A stretch of 64,000 nt of DNA from Planotetraspora thailandica (GCF_016863335.1 NZ_BOOR01000007.1:186001-250000), one strand, 5' to 3'. Shown: positions 35,184-43,813, counted from the first letter of the stretch. Notes: generated from the sequence alone by a model not told the origin. Made by a program: numbers and translations.

Positions 35184-35825
35184 TCATCGACCGTGCATTC
35201 GCCGTGGAGGGTACAGCGATTGCGTTCCAAGGGGGAGATCTGCGACCGACTCCCAGCGGTAGAGGTGCTCATCCCGACCGAGGGCGATGAGCTGGATTCG
35301 CTGAATGGTCACGGTCACGGGATCAGCGGTCACGCTGGCAAGCGCATCACGGTACGGCTTCGCCGGGCCATCGGTGTCGCTGTAGGCGATGCTCATGTGA
35401 GGTGTCCAGACGTCGGTCTCGCCAACTGCGCCACGGACGTCGATGATGCCCTGACGCACGGCCCGCCGTACCCGATCGATGCCATCAACAGGATGCGGAT
35501 GGAACTGAGGGGCTTCGGGATCCAGGAGTGGCCGGTCGAATCTCAGGGTCACCGCCTCGATCGGGGAGAGACGCCGCTGTACGGCTTGGGCGATGGCATC
35601 TACGTCATCGACTTCGTCGGCGAAACCGATGCCCTGCATCGTGAGATGGAGCCATTTGAGCGGGATGATGTCGAGGCCGGGCAGGTTGTGAAGCGGTTCC
35701 TGGTATGCGCGGACGAGGTCGTGTAACTCGTCCTGGTCCTCGAAGGTGGTGTGGACGGCGTACATGCGCCGTCGGAGCCGCCAGCCAGGCCGCCACCACC
35801 AGTGGTTCCGCATCTGCTCGGTCAA
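35184..35825 (-). CDS. 2'-5' RNA ligase-like (2H) phosphoesterase
   Basis: The 213-aa protein has the two HxTx-type motifs of the 2H superfamily: HLTM in PLKWLHLTMQGIGF and HMSI in DVWTPHMSIAYSDT. 2H enzymes hydrolyse or ligate 2',5' or cyclic phosphodiesters in RNA or nucleotides. TTG 35825 has GGGAG at a good distance; ATG 35813 is the alternative. It lies 15 bp downstream of an XRE-TPR gene and is probably in its operon. Confidence 0.82.
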   Translation of the reverse strand: MTEQMRNHWWWRPGWRLRRRMYAVHTTFEDQDELHDLVRAYQEPLHNLPGLDIIPLKWLHLTMQGIGFADEVDDVDAIAQAVQRRLSPIEAVTLRFDRPLLDPEAPQFHPHPVDGIDRVRRAVRQGIIDVRGAVGETDVWTPHMSIAYSDTDGPAKPYRDALASVTADPVTVTIQRIQLIALGRDEHLYRWESVADLPLGTQSLYPPRRMHGR

Positions 35826-35840
35826 CGTGGCTCCCGTTGG

Positions 35841-37100
35841 TCAGCTCGCTGTGATCGCTCGGTACTCCCTGATCTCTGAGCGCAGCGTACGGGCCTCGGT
35901 GCTGGTCTGGAAGCGGGGTCCCTCCAGTACTCGGCCGAGATGAGAGAGCCGGGTCGCCAGGGTGGAAAGCCGTTGTTCAGCTGGCAGGCCCAGCACCGGA
36001 CGCAACGCCGATGCGGCGCCGTCGAGCTGCTGTTTGGCGATGCGGGCCATGGCCATGCCGATGTGAATCTGACCCCACGTGCCGTACGCCCACTCCTCGC
36101 CGTGGCTGTAGGCGTCGAGACCTCTTTCGGTCTGTCGTAGGGCCCCGTCGGGGTCGGCGGCGCGCAGGTGGACGCCGGCCGTGTAGTTGCACTGCCGGGC
36201 GACGCCGCAGCTGAAGACGCCGCCGACCGAGTCTGGCTGGTCGATGTTCTCGCGGGCGGCTTCCGCGTTACGCAGCGCTTCACGAGCCCTGGGGATGTCG
36301 CCGAGGGCCTGCCAGGCGTCGGCTTCCTGGCAGGCGAGGAAAACCTTCATGGTGTCGTTCACGGACAGGTCGTAACCGTGCCGCGCGAGCTGTGCGGCCA
36401 GTTCAAGCCGCCCGTCCCAGAAAGCGAGCTTCGAGCGAGTAGAGAGCGCCAGCGCCTGCGCCGCTGGGTCTCCTGCCTGATGCGCGAGGCCCCACGCGGT
36501 GCCGGCGTGGGTCTCGGCCGCCGCGGGCTGGCCGAGATCGCCAGAGATCCAGCTCATGAGGGCACAGATCTTGGCGGTTGTGATGAGCAGTTCCCGTGTC
36601 TGGTCCAGGCGTTGGTGGCCATTTTGAAGGAGGCGGAAGACCTCTCGGGCCAGCGTGGCCGTCCGCTGAAGGATCAGAAGAGGCGGCTGCTGAAGGTAGT
36701 CCCGGGCCAGCCGACGTACCGCGTCGTTGTGGTAGGCCAATGTGTGCTCGCCCACATTGGAAGACTCCGCCCACGCGCCCATCCGGGCGATCTCATCTGC
36801 CACTCCCGCCACATCGACCGGTTCTTGTACGGACTGGGCCTGGTAGGGGGCGGTTTCGAAGAGCACAGTGCGCGCGATCCCGAGGGCCCGGCTGTACAGA
36901 AGTTGGTAGCGCTCACCTGGCAGGTGTTTTCCTGACTCCCACTTCTTGATCATGCGGCTCACGGTCTCGATGTCCGGTAGCCGCGCATTTCCAGCGGTGT
37001 GACGGAGTTGGCGGGCCATTTCGGCGATATCCCACAGCCGTTCCTCGCGTTCGACGCGGAGGCGGACGGCCCACGCCGGTCGTGTCTCTGAGCCAGGCAT
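35841..37100 (-). CDS. XRE-family regulator with TPR-like domain, second copy
   Basis: The 419-aa product begins at ATG 37100 with MPGSETRPAWAVRLRVE. The HTH (about 10-85; WDIAEMARQLRH, VSRMIKKWESGKHLPGERYQ) is followed by a TPR-like region (LAFWDGRLELAAQLARHGYD, PDGALRQTERGLDAYSHGEE). It has the same architecture as the regulator at 32886. Upstream lies a divergent 95-aa gene; downstream the 2'-5' RNA ligase-like gene. Confidence 0.83.
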   Translation of the reverse strand: MPGSETRPAWAVRLRVEREERLWDIAEMARQLRHTAGNARLPDIETVSRMIKKWESGKHLPGERYQLLYSRALGIARTVLFETAPYQAQSVQEPVDVAGVADEIARMGAWAESSNVGEHTLAYHNDAVRRLARDYLQQPPLLILQRTATLAREVFRLLQNGHQRLDQTRELLITTAKICALMSWISGDLGQPAAAETHAGTAWGLAHQAGDPAAQALALSTRSKLAFWDGRLELAAQLARHGYDLSVNDTMKVFLACQEADAWQALGDIPRAREALRNAEAARENIDQPDSVGGVFSCGVARQCNYTAGVHLRAADPDGALRQTERGLDAYSHGEEWAYGTWGQIHIGMAMARIAKQQLDGAASALRPVLGLPAEQRLSTLATRLSHLGRVLEGPRFQTSTEARTLRSEIREYRAITAS

Positions 37101-37194
37101 CGTCCACGACCCTTCGGCGGTAGGGCGGCACTCACGTGTCCGTGTCTGACCGCCATTGTCGTCCTGCCCCGCTCCGTATGCAGGACATCTACTA

Positions 37195-37211
37195 AACGTG
37201 ACCAACGTTTC
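37195..37211. promoter_or_regulatory. inverted repeat AAACGT-GACCA-ACGTTT
   Basis: Perfect 6-bp arms AAACGT and ACGTTT with a 5-base spacer stand about 27 bp before the start of the 95-aa gene and about 95 bp before the XRE gene on the other strand. It may be an operator for the divergent promoters. Confidence 0.4.
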
Positions 37212-37237
37212 TGGGCCTCGTACATGGAGAGGTTGCC

Positions 37238-37525
37238 ATGGAGCTCCCCGCGCCTTTCCACGGCCCGCATGTCCCGGTGCCCGCCGAGGACGCGACACGC
37301 ATCACCTGGATGGCGCCGACGCCGCGCTGCGCCCGGATCATGGTCATACGACACACGTGCGAGTGCCGTATGACCATCTATGAGCTGTGCCAGGCAGGTG
37401 GGTTGCGGTTCATCCGGCGCACGGCCCGGAAGGCAAGCGGCATGGCGGTGCACGAGACGACCTGGATGCAGACCGCCAAGGCGGCGCGGCTCTGGACGCT
37501 TCTTCTCGAAGGCAGAGCTAAGTGA
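37238..37525 (+). CDS. small conserved-looking protein, 95 aa
   Basis: GGAGAGG precedes ATG 37238. The protein has a basic, Cys-containing centre (RHTCECRMTIYELC) and a C-terminal helical stretch (WMQTAKAARLWTLLLEG). The C-x-C motif could bind metal. I recall similar proteins next to Nudix and XRE genes in actinomycetes, without known function. The coding sequence contains an 11-bp perfect inverted repeat (37340-37350 and 37367-37377). Confidence 0.65.
   Translation: MELPAPFHGPHVPVPAEDATRITWMAPTPRCARIMVIRHTCECRMTIYELCQAGGLRFIRRTARKASGMAVHETTWMQTAKAARLWTLLLEGRAK
37340..37377. repeat. 11-bp perfect inverted repeat inside the 95-aa gene
   Basis: ATGGTCATACG (37340-37350) and CGTATGACCAT (37367-37377) flank a 16-base loop. 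The transcript would form a stable hairpin within the coding region. It may attenuate translation or be a chance product of codon choice. Confidence 0.5.
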
Positions 37526-37589
37526 TGCCTGGGGGACCGATCGTCCAGAACGGCCGCAGTTCCATCCCAGCTGGCGTTACCGTGTCGCC

Positions 37590-38069
37590 GTGTCGACCGA
37601 CGACTATCTGCGTTCTCTTCCTCGCCGCCCGACTGCGTCAGGCGTGTTGATCACTGACGATACGGCGCGAGCTCTGCTGGTTCGGCCCGTCTACAAGGAT
37701 GGCTGGGAGTTCCCCGGCGGGTCGGTCGACGATGGTGAATCCCCCTGGGACGCCGCAGTCAGAGAAGTCAAAGAAGAGCTCGCACTGGCCCTGGCTGGGC
37801 CCCCGGTGCTGCTCTGCGCCGACTGGATGCCCGCGAGCGACACCGACGCAGGCGGCTTTCGGCTCATCTTTGACGGCGGCGTCATGAGCTCCGAGGAGTT
37901 GTCGGCGATCCGGCTGCCCGCTGAGGAACTGAGCGAGTGGAAGCTGGTCGACCCCGCTGACGCCGGAGCCTTCCTGCCGCCGATCCGGGTGCGGCGAATC
38001 CATGCGGCTGTAGCTGCTCGCCGTACGGGTCGGGTGGCCTACCTGGAGGATGGATACCCCGTCGCCTGA
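37590..38069 (+). CDS. Nudix hydrolase
   Basis: The 159-aa protein has a complete Nudix box, G-x5-E-x7-REVKEEL (GGSVDDGESPWDAAVREVKE and onwards, about residues 48-69). Nudix enzymes hydrolyse nucleoside diphosphate derivatives in the cytoplasm. GTG 37590 is the best start; no strong SD is visible. It follows the 95-aa gene by 64 bp and precedes a 41-aa gene. Confidence 0.85.
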   Translation: MSTDDYLRSLPRRPTASGVLITDDTARALLVRPVYKDGWEFPGGSVDDGESPWDAAVREVKEELALALAGPPVLLCADWMPASDTDAGGFRLIFDGGVMSSEELSAIRLPAEELSEWKLVDPADAGAFLPPIRVRRIHAAVAARRTGRVAYLEDGYPVA

Positions 38070-38085
38070 CAGTCGGTGATCGCCA

Positions 38086-38211
38086 GTGAGCCGTGCGGAA
38101 TTCGACGTCTACATGAGGCGCCGGAACCACTCGCCGGCCGAGGCCTTCGCGGCGCTGACGGGCTGGTCATACGGCTATCCGGCGTTGGTGTGCGAGGACG
38201 TCGCACCCTGA
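38086..38211 (+). CDS. small protein, 41 aa
   Basis: GTG 38086 opens a 41-codon frame reading SRAEFDVYMRRRNHSPAEAF and then LTGWSYGYPALVCEDVAP. It lies 16 bp after the Nudix stop in the same direction. The sequence is well structured and I recall similar short proteins next to such genes in actinomycetes. Function unknown. Confidence 0.55.
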   Translation: MSRAEFDVYMRRRNHSPAEAFAALTGWSYGYPALVCEDVAP

Positions 38212-38683
38212 CCTGCTTAGTTTCTCGACCGAGTCCGAGAAGGGCCAGTGGGGCGGCCAATGCTCAGCTAGTGGTTCACCACTTATGACTGGCCTTGATC
38301 GTTAGGGCATATTCGCTGGTCAGCGAATTGCGGCGCGGCCACCCGCCAGCCCGACTCTATGGGGAACTCCCATGATCGAAGGGTCGGCAGAGGTCGTGTT
38401 CGATAATTGGCCATCACGCCAGGAATTGAATTCGCCTAATAATGTTTCTCCGGTTTATGTTTTCCAGGCCGCTGGCTTCGATTTCGCCGCCTTTCTTGAC
38501 TTTTCATATCTCCCACTCACTCCTGGCGACCATTCTCTATGGTCTCTCCTCTGCTCTTGGCTAGGGAAAACTTCGTAAAGACACGCGGGAATTCATTGTG
38601 TCGACCTCCTTTCTGCGATTCAATTGTATTGAGAAAAGGCGAGACGGCGTCATCGGGACGTCGCAGAGATCGGAGGGGGAAAC
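38212..38683 (+). other. gap between Nudix group and element gene
   Basis: This 470-bp stretch has a marked AT-rich part (38390-38640). A weak 68-codon frame (38372-38578) has no recognisable features. I see no RNA gene. It may contain the left end of the conjugative element, but no attachment repeat was found. Confidence 0.3.
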
Positions 38684-39502
38684 ATGTCGAATGGAGTTCC
38701 CGGTAAGTGCGTTCCTTCCAACATTCCGGGGGAGACGCTCACGCCTGAAGACATGGCGCGCGTAACGCCTGACGATTGGGCGGACATTCGTAGGCTCGCA
38801 CGCGGCTACTGCCGTACGGTCGACTCGACCCGTTCCCGCAAGCGAATGGACGGGAGCGCGACCATAATCAAGGAAGGGCACGCGCCGTACGGGACGGATG
38901 ACGTGTCTGACGACGTCACGCAGGACGCCGTTCTTCTATTCGCGCAGCGTCTGCGCGATGTCCTGGCAAGGTGCGCCCCTGCCCCTGACAGCGGCCCTGC
39001 TCGCGAGACTCAGGCATGGGTCTACGTCCGTAGGGATGGTGGGGAGATGACCATCACGCGTACGACGCTGCAGCGGTGGGCGGTCAGGGATGCCGCCGCG
39101 AGGAACGGCTACAGGATCGACGTTCCGGCGGCTGAGGTCGACGTCACGCCGGGGGCTCAGCTGATGCGCGGTGTCCCGCGCACTGAGACGGTCACGGGGG
39201 CGGCTGTGGCGTTCTGCGTCTCGCAGCACAGTACGGAGATGTTCCGGGCGGCGTTCGGCGACGGTCAGGACTTCCCGACCATCGGTCGCATGATCGATAT
39301 CGCGTCTCAGGCTGAGGACCTGGGGCGCGCGGGGATCCTCAGCACCGTTGCCCAGGCTCGTTACGGGGGCGCGTACGGGTCCCGCCGGAACGTGATCCGA
39401 GTGCGCGATGCCGCACGGGCGGAATGGCGGGAACTGTCGGAGCGCCTTGACGACGCCAGAAGCACGATGGTCTACGGCGGCACCTCCACCGCAGAGGAGT
39501 AA
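38684..39502 (+). CDS. hypothetical protein, 272 aa
   Basis: GGAGGGG stands before ATG 38684. The protein is mostly helical, with TPDDWADIRRLARGYCRTVD near the N-terminus and GVPRTETVTGAAVAFCVSQH and GYGSRR-like YGSRRNVIRVRDAARAEWRE in the C-terminal half. A basic linker (TRSRKRMDG) suggests nucleic-acid contact, but no domain is recognised. It ends just before a strong terminator, so it is probably a single-gene transcript of the element. Confidence 0.7.
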   Translation: MSNGVPGKCVPSNIPGETLTPEDMARVTPDDWADIRRLARGYCRTVDSTRSRKRMDGSATIIKEGHAPYGTDDVSDDVTQDAVLLFAQRLRDVLARCAPAPDSGPARETQAWVYVRRDGGEMTITRTTLQRWAVRDAAARNGYRIDVPAAEVDVTPGAQLMRGVPRTETVTGAAVAFCVSQHSTEMFRAAFGDGQDFPTIGRMIDIASQAEDLGRAGILSTVAQARYGGAYGSRRNVIRVRDAARAEWRELSERLDDARSTMVYGGTSTAEE

Positions 39503-39514
39503 CAACAGCTCGTG

Positions 39515-39550
39515 AAAGAGCCCCAGAGAACGCTCTGGGGCTCTTTATTT
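39515..39550 (+). terminator. strong Rho-independent terminator
   Basis: AAAGAGCCCCAGAG (39515-39528) pairs perfectly with CTCTGGGGCTCTTT (39533-39546) around a 4-base loop, with a T-rich tail. It closes the 272-aa gene. Confidence 0.92.
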
Positions 39551-39553
39551 ATG

Positions 39554-39572
39554 GGTGACAATGCTTGTCACC
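39554..39572. promoter_or_regulatory. palindromic operator-like site
   Basis: GGTGACAA and TTGTCACC are perfect inverted arms around TGC (19 bp). It follows the terminator directly and precedes the repeated promoter-like units at 39606 and 39803. It looks like a dimer binding site of a GntR- or XRE-type repressor. Confidence 0.55.
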
Positions 39573-39605
39573 GCGCTACCGGGGCGACAAAGCTTCTGGG
39601 AAAGT

Positions 39606-39650
39606 GCGGACGCTTGGACCGCTGCGCTCCCCGTATTTATATGAGAACGG
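39606..39650 (+). repeat. GCGGACG-N18-CCGTATTTA repeat, copy A
   Basis: GCGGACG starts at 39606 and CCGTATTTA at 39631 (offset 25). The same pair with the same offset recurs at 39803 and 44206. TATTTA looks like a -10 element, so these may be promoters read by a common factor. Confidence 0.6.
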
Positions 39651-39802
39651 AATTTGCCGGTGCGTGGTCGACATGTTCGGCGCGCAGTCCGCTCTCGCCT
39701 GCTGTTCTGCGGCGTGTTGCGGTGCCGTAGGGCGGCAACGGGGCCGGAACGGTCAATCGTCGGTGCGGCGCATGCGGTAACGCTGCGGAAATGTTGCCGC
39801 GT

Positions 39803-39850
39803 GCGGACGGTCGGGCCGTTCCGGTCACCGTATTTAAGTGAGAGCAGTTC
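39803..39850 (+). repeat. GCGGACG-N18-CCGTATTTA repeat, copy B
   Basis: GCGGACG at 39803, CCGTATTTA at 39828, offset 25. The bases between are also similar to copy C (GGACGGTCG, then GTTCC). It stands about 115 bp upstream of the GTG start at 39957 and may be the promoter of that gene run. Confidence 0.6.
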
Positions 39851-39956
39851 GCGGCGCGAAAGCGCGCTGCGCGTCACGCTCCGCTGCGGGGAAAGCGCGC
39901 CACGCATTTCCAGTGTGCGTTGCCCGGACGGGTAACTGTTTGAAGGGGGCGTTTCT

Positions 39957-40352
39957 GTGGAGGTGAATTCTGCCGTCCCGTCGGCCTGGTCTGCGGGGGA
40001 TCTGACGGTTTCCAGCGGAGGCCGCGTGATGCAAGTGATCGCGTTGGGTGAGGTTCGCGCGGATACCGCAACGATGGTTCCCGCCGCCGATCCCGACGGC
40101 GAACGCGAATACGTGGTGATCGCCGCGCTTGACCCGATGCCTACGGACGCCGAGGTGATCACCTGTCTCGGATGCCTGGCCACGACCCATCTGTGGATTG
40201 ACGCCACGCAAACGAACCGGGCATCGGGGGCGCGTATGCGGTTGCTGCGCTGTTCTCGCTGCTTCACCGATGCGCTGGATTTCCGGGACTGCGAGATTCA
40301 TGCGGTGAGCTCGACCGTGCAAGCGCATCACTTGGGCCGCCGTCGCCCGTGA
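39957..40352 (+). CDS. zinc-ribbon-like hypothetical protein, 131 aa
   Basis: GAAGGGGG precedes GTG 39957. The protein has a beta-type N-terminal part and two Cys pairs, CLGC (about residue 70) and CSRC (about 98), which could bind zinc. No family is recognised. It opens a run of element genes in one direction. Confidence 0.65.
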   Translation: MEVNSAVPSAWSAGDLTVSSGGRVMQVIALGEVRADTATMVPAADPDGEREYVVIAALDPMPTDAEVITCLGCLATTHLWIDATQTNRASGARMRLLRCSRCFTDALDFRDCEIHAVSSTVQAHHLGRRRP

Positions 40353-40392
40353 CGGCGGCTGTTCCATCCGACTGGACCTCATTGGAGTTGCC

Positions 40393-40818
40393 ATGGCGAT
40401 GACGCATGCCCTGACTCTGCCGCCGGGGTGGATCATCAACTCACGGTTGGTGCCCGGCTGGCAGATCGACGCCGATCACCTGCTGGAGATAGACGCTGCG
40501 GACCGGACCGATGAGGGCCGGATCCGCTGGCGCTACCGGTTGTCGCGCCGCCGCCGCACGATCTTCGCCGCCTCGGACGTCTGCTCGGGCGTCGGTGCGG
40601 TCCTCTCCGGTGAGGAACTGATCAGCGCGGCTCGTACGGTGCTGCGCTACCTCACGCTGCAGCCGGGGGACACGGACGCCGAGTATTTCGATGCCTATAC
40701 CCGGACTCAGCGGGATTGGCGGGACCGCTACGCCGAGGATCTGTCGATCTACGCCATGGACGGCTGGTGCGGCTATTGCGGGGGCGATCACCTATCGCCC
40801 GGCTGCCCGTCCCGCTGA
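40393..40818 (+). CDS. hypothetical protein with C-terminal Cys motif, 141 aa
   Basis: Start ATG 40393. The sequence has a Trp-rich N-terminus (PPGWIINSRLVPGWQIDAD), a basic stretch RLSRRRRTIF, a helical part (EYFDAYTRTQRDWRDRYAED) and a Zn-knuckle-like tail WCGYCGGDHLSPGC. It is likely an element-specific protein. Its own catalytic function cannot be told. Confidence 0.62.
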   Translation: MAMTHALTLPPGWIINSRLVPGWQIDADHLLEIDAADRTDEGRIRWRYRLSRRRRTIFAASDVCSGVGAVLSGEELISAARTVLRYLTLQPGDTDAEYFDAYTRTQRDWRDRYAEDLSIYAMDGWCGYCGGDHLSPGCPSR

Positions 40819-40854
40819 CCGACACCACCGGCTATTCGAAAGGAGATGATCATC

Positions 40855-41154
40855 ATGGGGCGCTGGTTCGGGTTCTGGTCCGGCGGCAACGGGTACGGCC
40901 CGCCGGATCCTGACGATCTTGAGGAGTTCGCGTCCCTGGCCGATGCCCGGAGCAAGCTGATCGACCGGCACCGGTACGGCTACTGGCAGCGCTCGCACTT
41001 CGCGTTTACACACCGCGATGCCGCCGACGTGCTCACCCCATGCGTGGGGGATGACTGCGAGATCACGCTCTACGGCTCTCGCGACGGGCTGGACTACCCC
41101 GATCAGCGGATCTTCCTTGGACCGCGCGGGGGCGCCCGCATCGAACGCTGCTGA
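40855..41154 (+). CDS. hypothetical protein, 99 aa
   Basis: AAAGGAG ends 9 bases before ATG 40855; the ATG at 40846 touches the SD and is unlikely. The protein starts GRWFGFWSGGNGYGPPDPDD and carries a helix with ASLADARSKLIDRHRYGYW. No family is recognised. Confidence 0.65.
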   Translation: MGRWFGFWSGGNGYGPPDPDDLEEFASLADARSKLIDRHRYGYWQRSHFAFTHRDAADVLTPCVGDDCEITLYGSRDGLDYPDQRIFLGPRGGARIERC

Positions 41155-41227
41155 CCCGCTCTTTTTCTTCCATTCGTTCGCCCCTGGCCGATCGTGCCGG
41201 GGCTTTGTCATGTTCAGGAGGACTCAC

Positions 41228-42310
41228 ATGACCTCTCCCTTGGATCACACCGTGCGGCTGAGCCGACCGGCGGATTTCATCGCGATCGTGCCCTACATGC
41301 TGGGTTTCCACCCGGAGCGCAGTGTGGTGGCGATGGCTTTCGAGCCCGGCGAAGACTCTGACAGCGGGGTGCGGTCGCTGCGCTTCAGCGTGCGTGTCGA
41401 CCTGCCGGGGCAGTCGGAGGACACGCCCGACGTGGCGCGAGGCTTCGCCGAGTTGCTGACCCGCAACGGCACCGAACGCGTGATGCTGATCGGGTACGGT
41501 CCCGGCTGGCATGTCACGCCCGTGATGGACGCCGTACGCGGCGCCCTGTCCGATGCGGAGATCGACACGATCGACGCCCTCCGTGTTGAGGACGGCCGTT
41601 ACTGGTCGTACATGTGCCTCGATCGCGAATGCTGCTCACCGGACGGCACACCGTACGACTCGGCGCACAACCAGGCCGCAGCGGCGGCGGTCTTCGCCGG
41701 GCACGTCGCGCGGGCGGACCGGGCGGCGCTGGCGGCCACGATCGCCCCGGCCGGCGGACAGGACCGGGAACAGGTGCAGGTGGCAACCCGTACCGTGTGC
41801 ACCCAGGTCCGTAGCGCGCTCGCCACCGACGGCGGTCACGGCTGGTATCAGGCGGGCCTCACGCAGGTTGCTGCCGCCCTCGACCACATCGAGGCAGGCA
41901 GGGAACTACCCGCCGACATGGTCGCCTGGCTCGGCGTACTCCTGACCTCGATCATTGTCCGGGATGGGGCGATGACCTTCATCGGCCGATACGACGATGA
42001 CACGCACCTCAAGCTGTGGACCGAAGTTACCCGCAGAGTAGAACCGGAGTTCGCCGCCGCCCCGGCCGCACTGCTGGCGTTCGTCGCCCTGCGCATCGGT
42101 GACGGGCCGCTGGCGCGCCTTGCGGTTGAGCGGTCTCTGTCCGCCGATCCCAGATACAGCCTTGCGGGACTGGTCGCGTGCGCCCTCGATCACGGGCTAC
42201 CGCCGGAGATGACCTGCGGAGTGGATTGTGCGGAGATGGCCGACGAGATCGGCGCCCAGGCCGCCAAGCATCCCGCCGCGACCCGCCCGGTACTGCCGGA
42301 GGGGTGGTGA
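41228..42310 (+). CDS. DUF4192 family protein
   Basis: AGGAGG stands before ATG 41228. The 360-aa protein shows DUF4192 features: LSRPADFIAIVPYMLGFHPE at the start, VRVDLPG, a GYGPGWHVTPVMDAVR segment, WSYMCLDRECCSPDGTPYD, and a helical C-terminal half. DUF4192 proteins are common in actinobacterial chromosomes and elements; their function is not known to me. Confidence 0.85.
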   Translation: MTSPLDHTVRLSRPADFIAIVPYMLGFHPERSVVAMAFEPGEDSDSGVRSLRFSVRVDLPGQSEDTPDVARGFAELLTRNGTERVMLIGYGPGWHVTPVMDAVRGALSDAEIDTIDALRVEDGRYWSYMCLDRECCSPDGTPYDSAHNQAAAAAVFAGHVARADRAALAATIAPAGGQDREQVQVATRTVCTQVRSALATDGGHGWYQAGLTQVAAALDHIEAGRELPADMVAWLGVLLTSIIVRDGAMTFIGRYDDDTHLKLWTEVTRRVEPEFAAAPAALLAFVALRIGDGPLARLAVERSLSADPRYSLAGLVACALDHGLPPEMTCGVDCAEMADEIGAQAAKHPAATRPVLPEGW

Positions 42311-42316
42311 CCAGCT

Positions 42317-43813
42317 ATGACCTTGTACGCCTGCACCCGATCGGTGGTTCTGGTCGGCCTCAGTCCACACGTTGTGGATATCGAGGCCGATGCAGCACCC
42401 GGCGGAGGTAAGTTGCATCTGATCGGCCTGCCGGAGTTGTCGGTATGGCCGGCCCGCGCCCGAATCCGCGCCGCGATCCTGAACAGCGGAACGGATTGGC
42501 CGGACGCCCGGATCACGGTGAGCGTGAGCCCGACGATTCCCCGGGCCTTTGAAACGGCGGCCGATCTGGCGTTGGCCCTGGTGACCCTGGCCGCCGCGGG
42601 AGTCATCCCACCCGAGCGGATTGCCGGGCGGGTGTTTCTGGGGGAACTGGGGCTGGACGGCCGAATCTGCCCGATCAGGGGCATTCTGGCCGCTGTGGGC
42701 GCTGCGGTGCAGGCCGGGATGAGAACGGTGGTGGTGCCCGCCGAATGCGCGCCGGAAGCGGCGCAGGTGCCCGGTGCCGTGGTGATCCCCGTCACTCGGC
42801 TGGCCGAGGTAGTCGACCGGCTGCAAGCCGCGACGTTGGACGGCGCCCGTTACCGGGCGGTCGGGCCTTCGGCGTGCCCGGCGAGTTCCCTGGATCTGGC
42901 CGAAGTGCCGGGCAATGAGGCTGCCCGCCGCGCCCTGGAGGTGTGCGCGGCAGGAGGGCATCACCTGTTCCTCCTGGGGGACGGCCCGGCCACGATGCTT
43001 GCCGAACGACTCCCGGGCATCCTGCCGCCGCTGGATCCGGGGGCCGCTCGGGAGGTCGCTGAGATCTATTCGCTGGCCGGACGGTCCGACCAGGCGCCGG
43101 GGACCAGCCCTCCGATATCCGCACCGCACCATACGTCCACACCCGCGACCCTCTTCGGCAGCGTGGCCGGAAACCGCCCGGGTGCCGTCTCGCTCGCCCA
43201 CCGCGGCGTGCTGCACCTGGCCGACGCGCCCGAGTTCAGCCGTCAGGTGCTAGACGCGCTGCGCGGGCCGATGGGCAACGGGGAGGTACGCGTCGCCGGG
43301 CTGGGCCGTACCGTCCGCTATCCGGCGCGGTTCATGCTCGTGCTCGATGCCCGCCCGTGCGCCTGCCCGGAAGGAGGGGACTGCATCTGCACACCTGTGA
43401 CCAGACGCCGCTACCTGGACCGACTGGTCCCGCTTCTGCCCCGCGTTTCTGTGCGCGCGCCGGTTGCGTGGGAGGCCCGCCGCGAGGGGGCGGGCGAGTC
43501 GAGCGCGGTGGTAGCGGCCCGTGTAGCCGCGGCCAGGGAGCGCGCAGCTGATCGGCTAGCGGGCACGCCTTGGCGGACCAACGCCGTGGTTCCCGCGCTG
43601 GAACTACGGACTCGCTTCCCCGCAGAGCCGGCGGCGGTCGAGCTGCTGCGATCCACCGTGCAGACCGGGCAGCTGACCTCTGAGGCGTTGCCCCAGGTGC
43701 TGCGTGTCGCCTGGACGGTGGCGGACCTGCGCGGCGCCGATCGGCCGACAGTGGAGGACGCCGTAGAAGCCCTGCACCTGTGGACGGGGGACAGCAGCGA
43801 TGGAGGGCGGTAA
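42317..43813 (+). CDS. YifB/ComM-like protein with degenerate ATPase site
   Basis: The 498-aa protein has the YifB/ComM layout: ChlI-like N-terminal domain (GKLHLIGLPELSVWPARARI, VFLGELGLDGRICPIRGIL), an AAA+ Mg-chelatase-type domain and the C-terminal domain with VADLRGADRPTVEDAVEALH. The usual Walker A (GPPGSGKTMLA) is shortened to GDGPATMLAERLPGILPP, with no Lys/Thr. The Walker B LFLDELPEF reads LHLADAPEF. The Cys motif CxCPEGGDCICTP is kept. ATP hydrolysis is therefore unlikely. ComM normally drives branch migration in natural transformation. Start ATG 42317, 6 bp after DUF4192. Confidence 0.82.
   Translation: MTLYACTRSVVLVGLSPHVVDIEADAAPGGGKLHLIGLPELSVWPARARIRAAILNSGTDWPDARITVSVSPTIPRAFETAADLALALVTLAAAGVIPPERIAGRVFLGELGLDGRICPIRGILAAVGAAVQAGMRTVVVPAECAPEAAQVPGAVVIPVTRLAEVVDRLQAATLDGARYRAVGPSACPASSLDLAEVPGNEAARRALEVCAAGGHHLFLLGDGPATMLAERLPGILPPLDPGAAREVAEIYSLAGRSDQAPGTSPPISAPHHTSTPATLFGSVAGNRPGAVSLAHRGVLHLADAPEFSRQVLDALRGPMGNGEVRVAGLGRTVRYPARFMLVLDARPCACPEGGDCICTPVTRRRYLDRLVPLLPRVSVRAPVAWEARREGAGESSAVVAARVAAARERAADRLAGTPWRTNAVVPALELRTRFPAEPAAVELLRSTVQTGQLTSEALPQVLRVAWTVADLRGADRPTVEDAVEALHLWTGDSSDGGR

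Noticed and set aside
38372-38578. 68-aa frame in AT-rich stretch
   Set aside because: No ribosome binding site, no family features and low complexity of codon use; it looks like noise.
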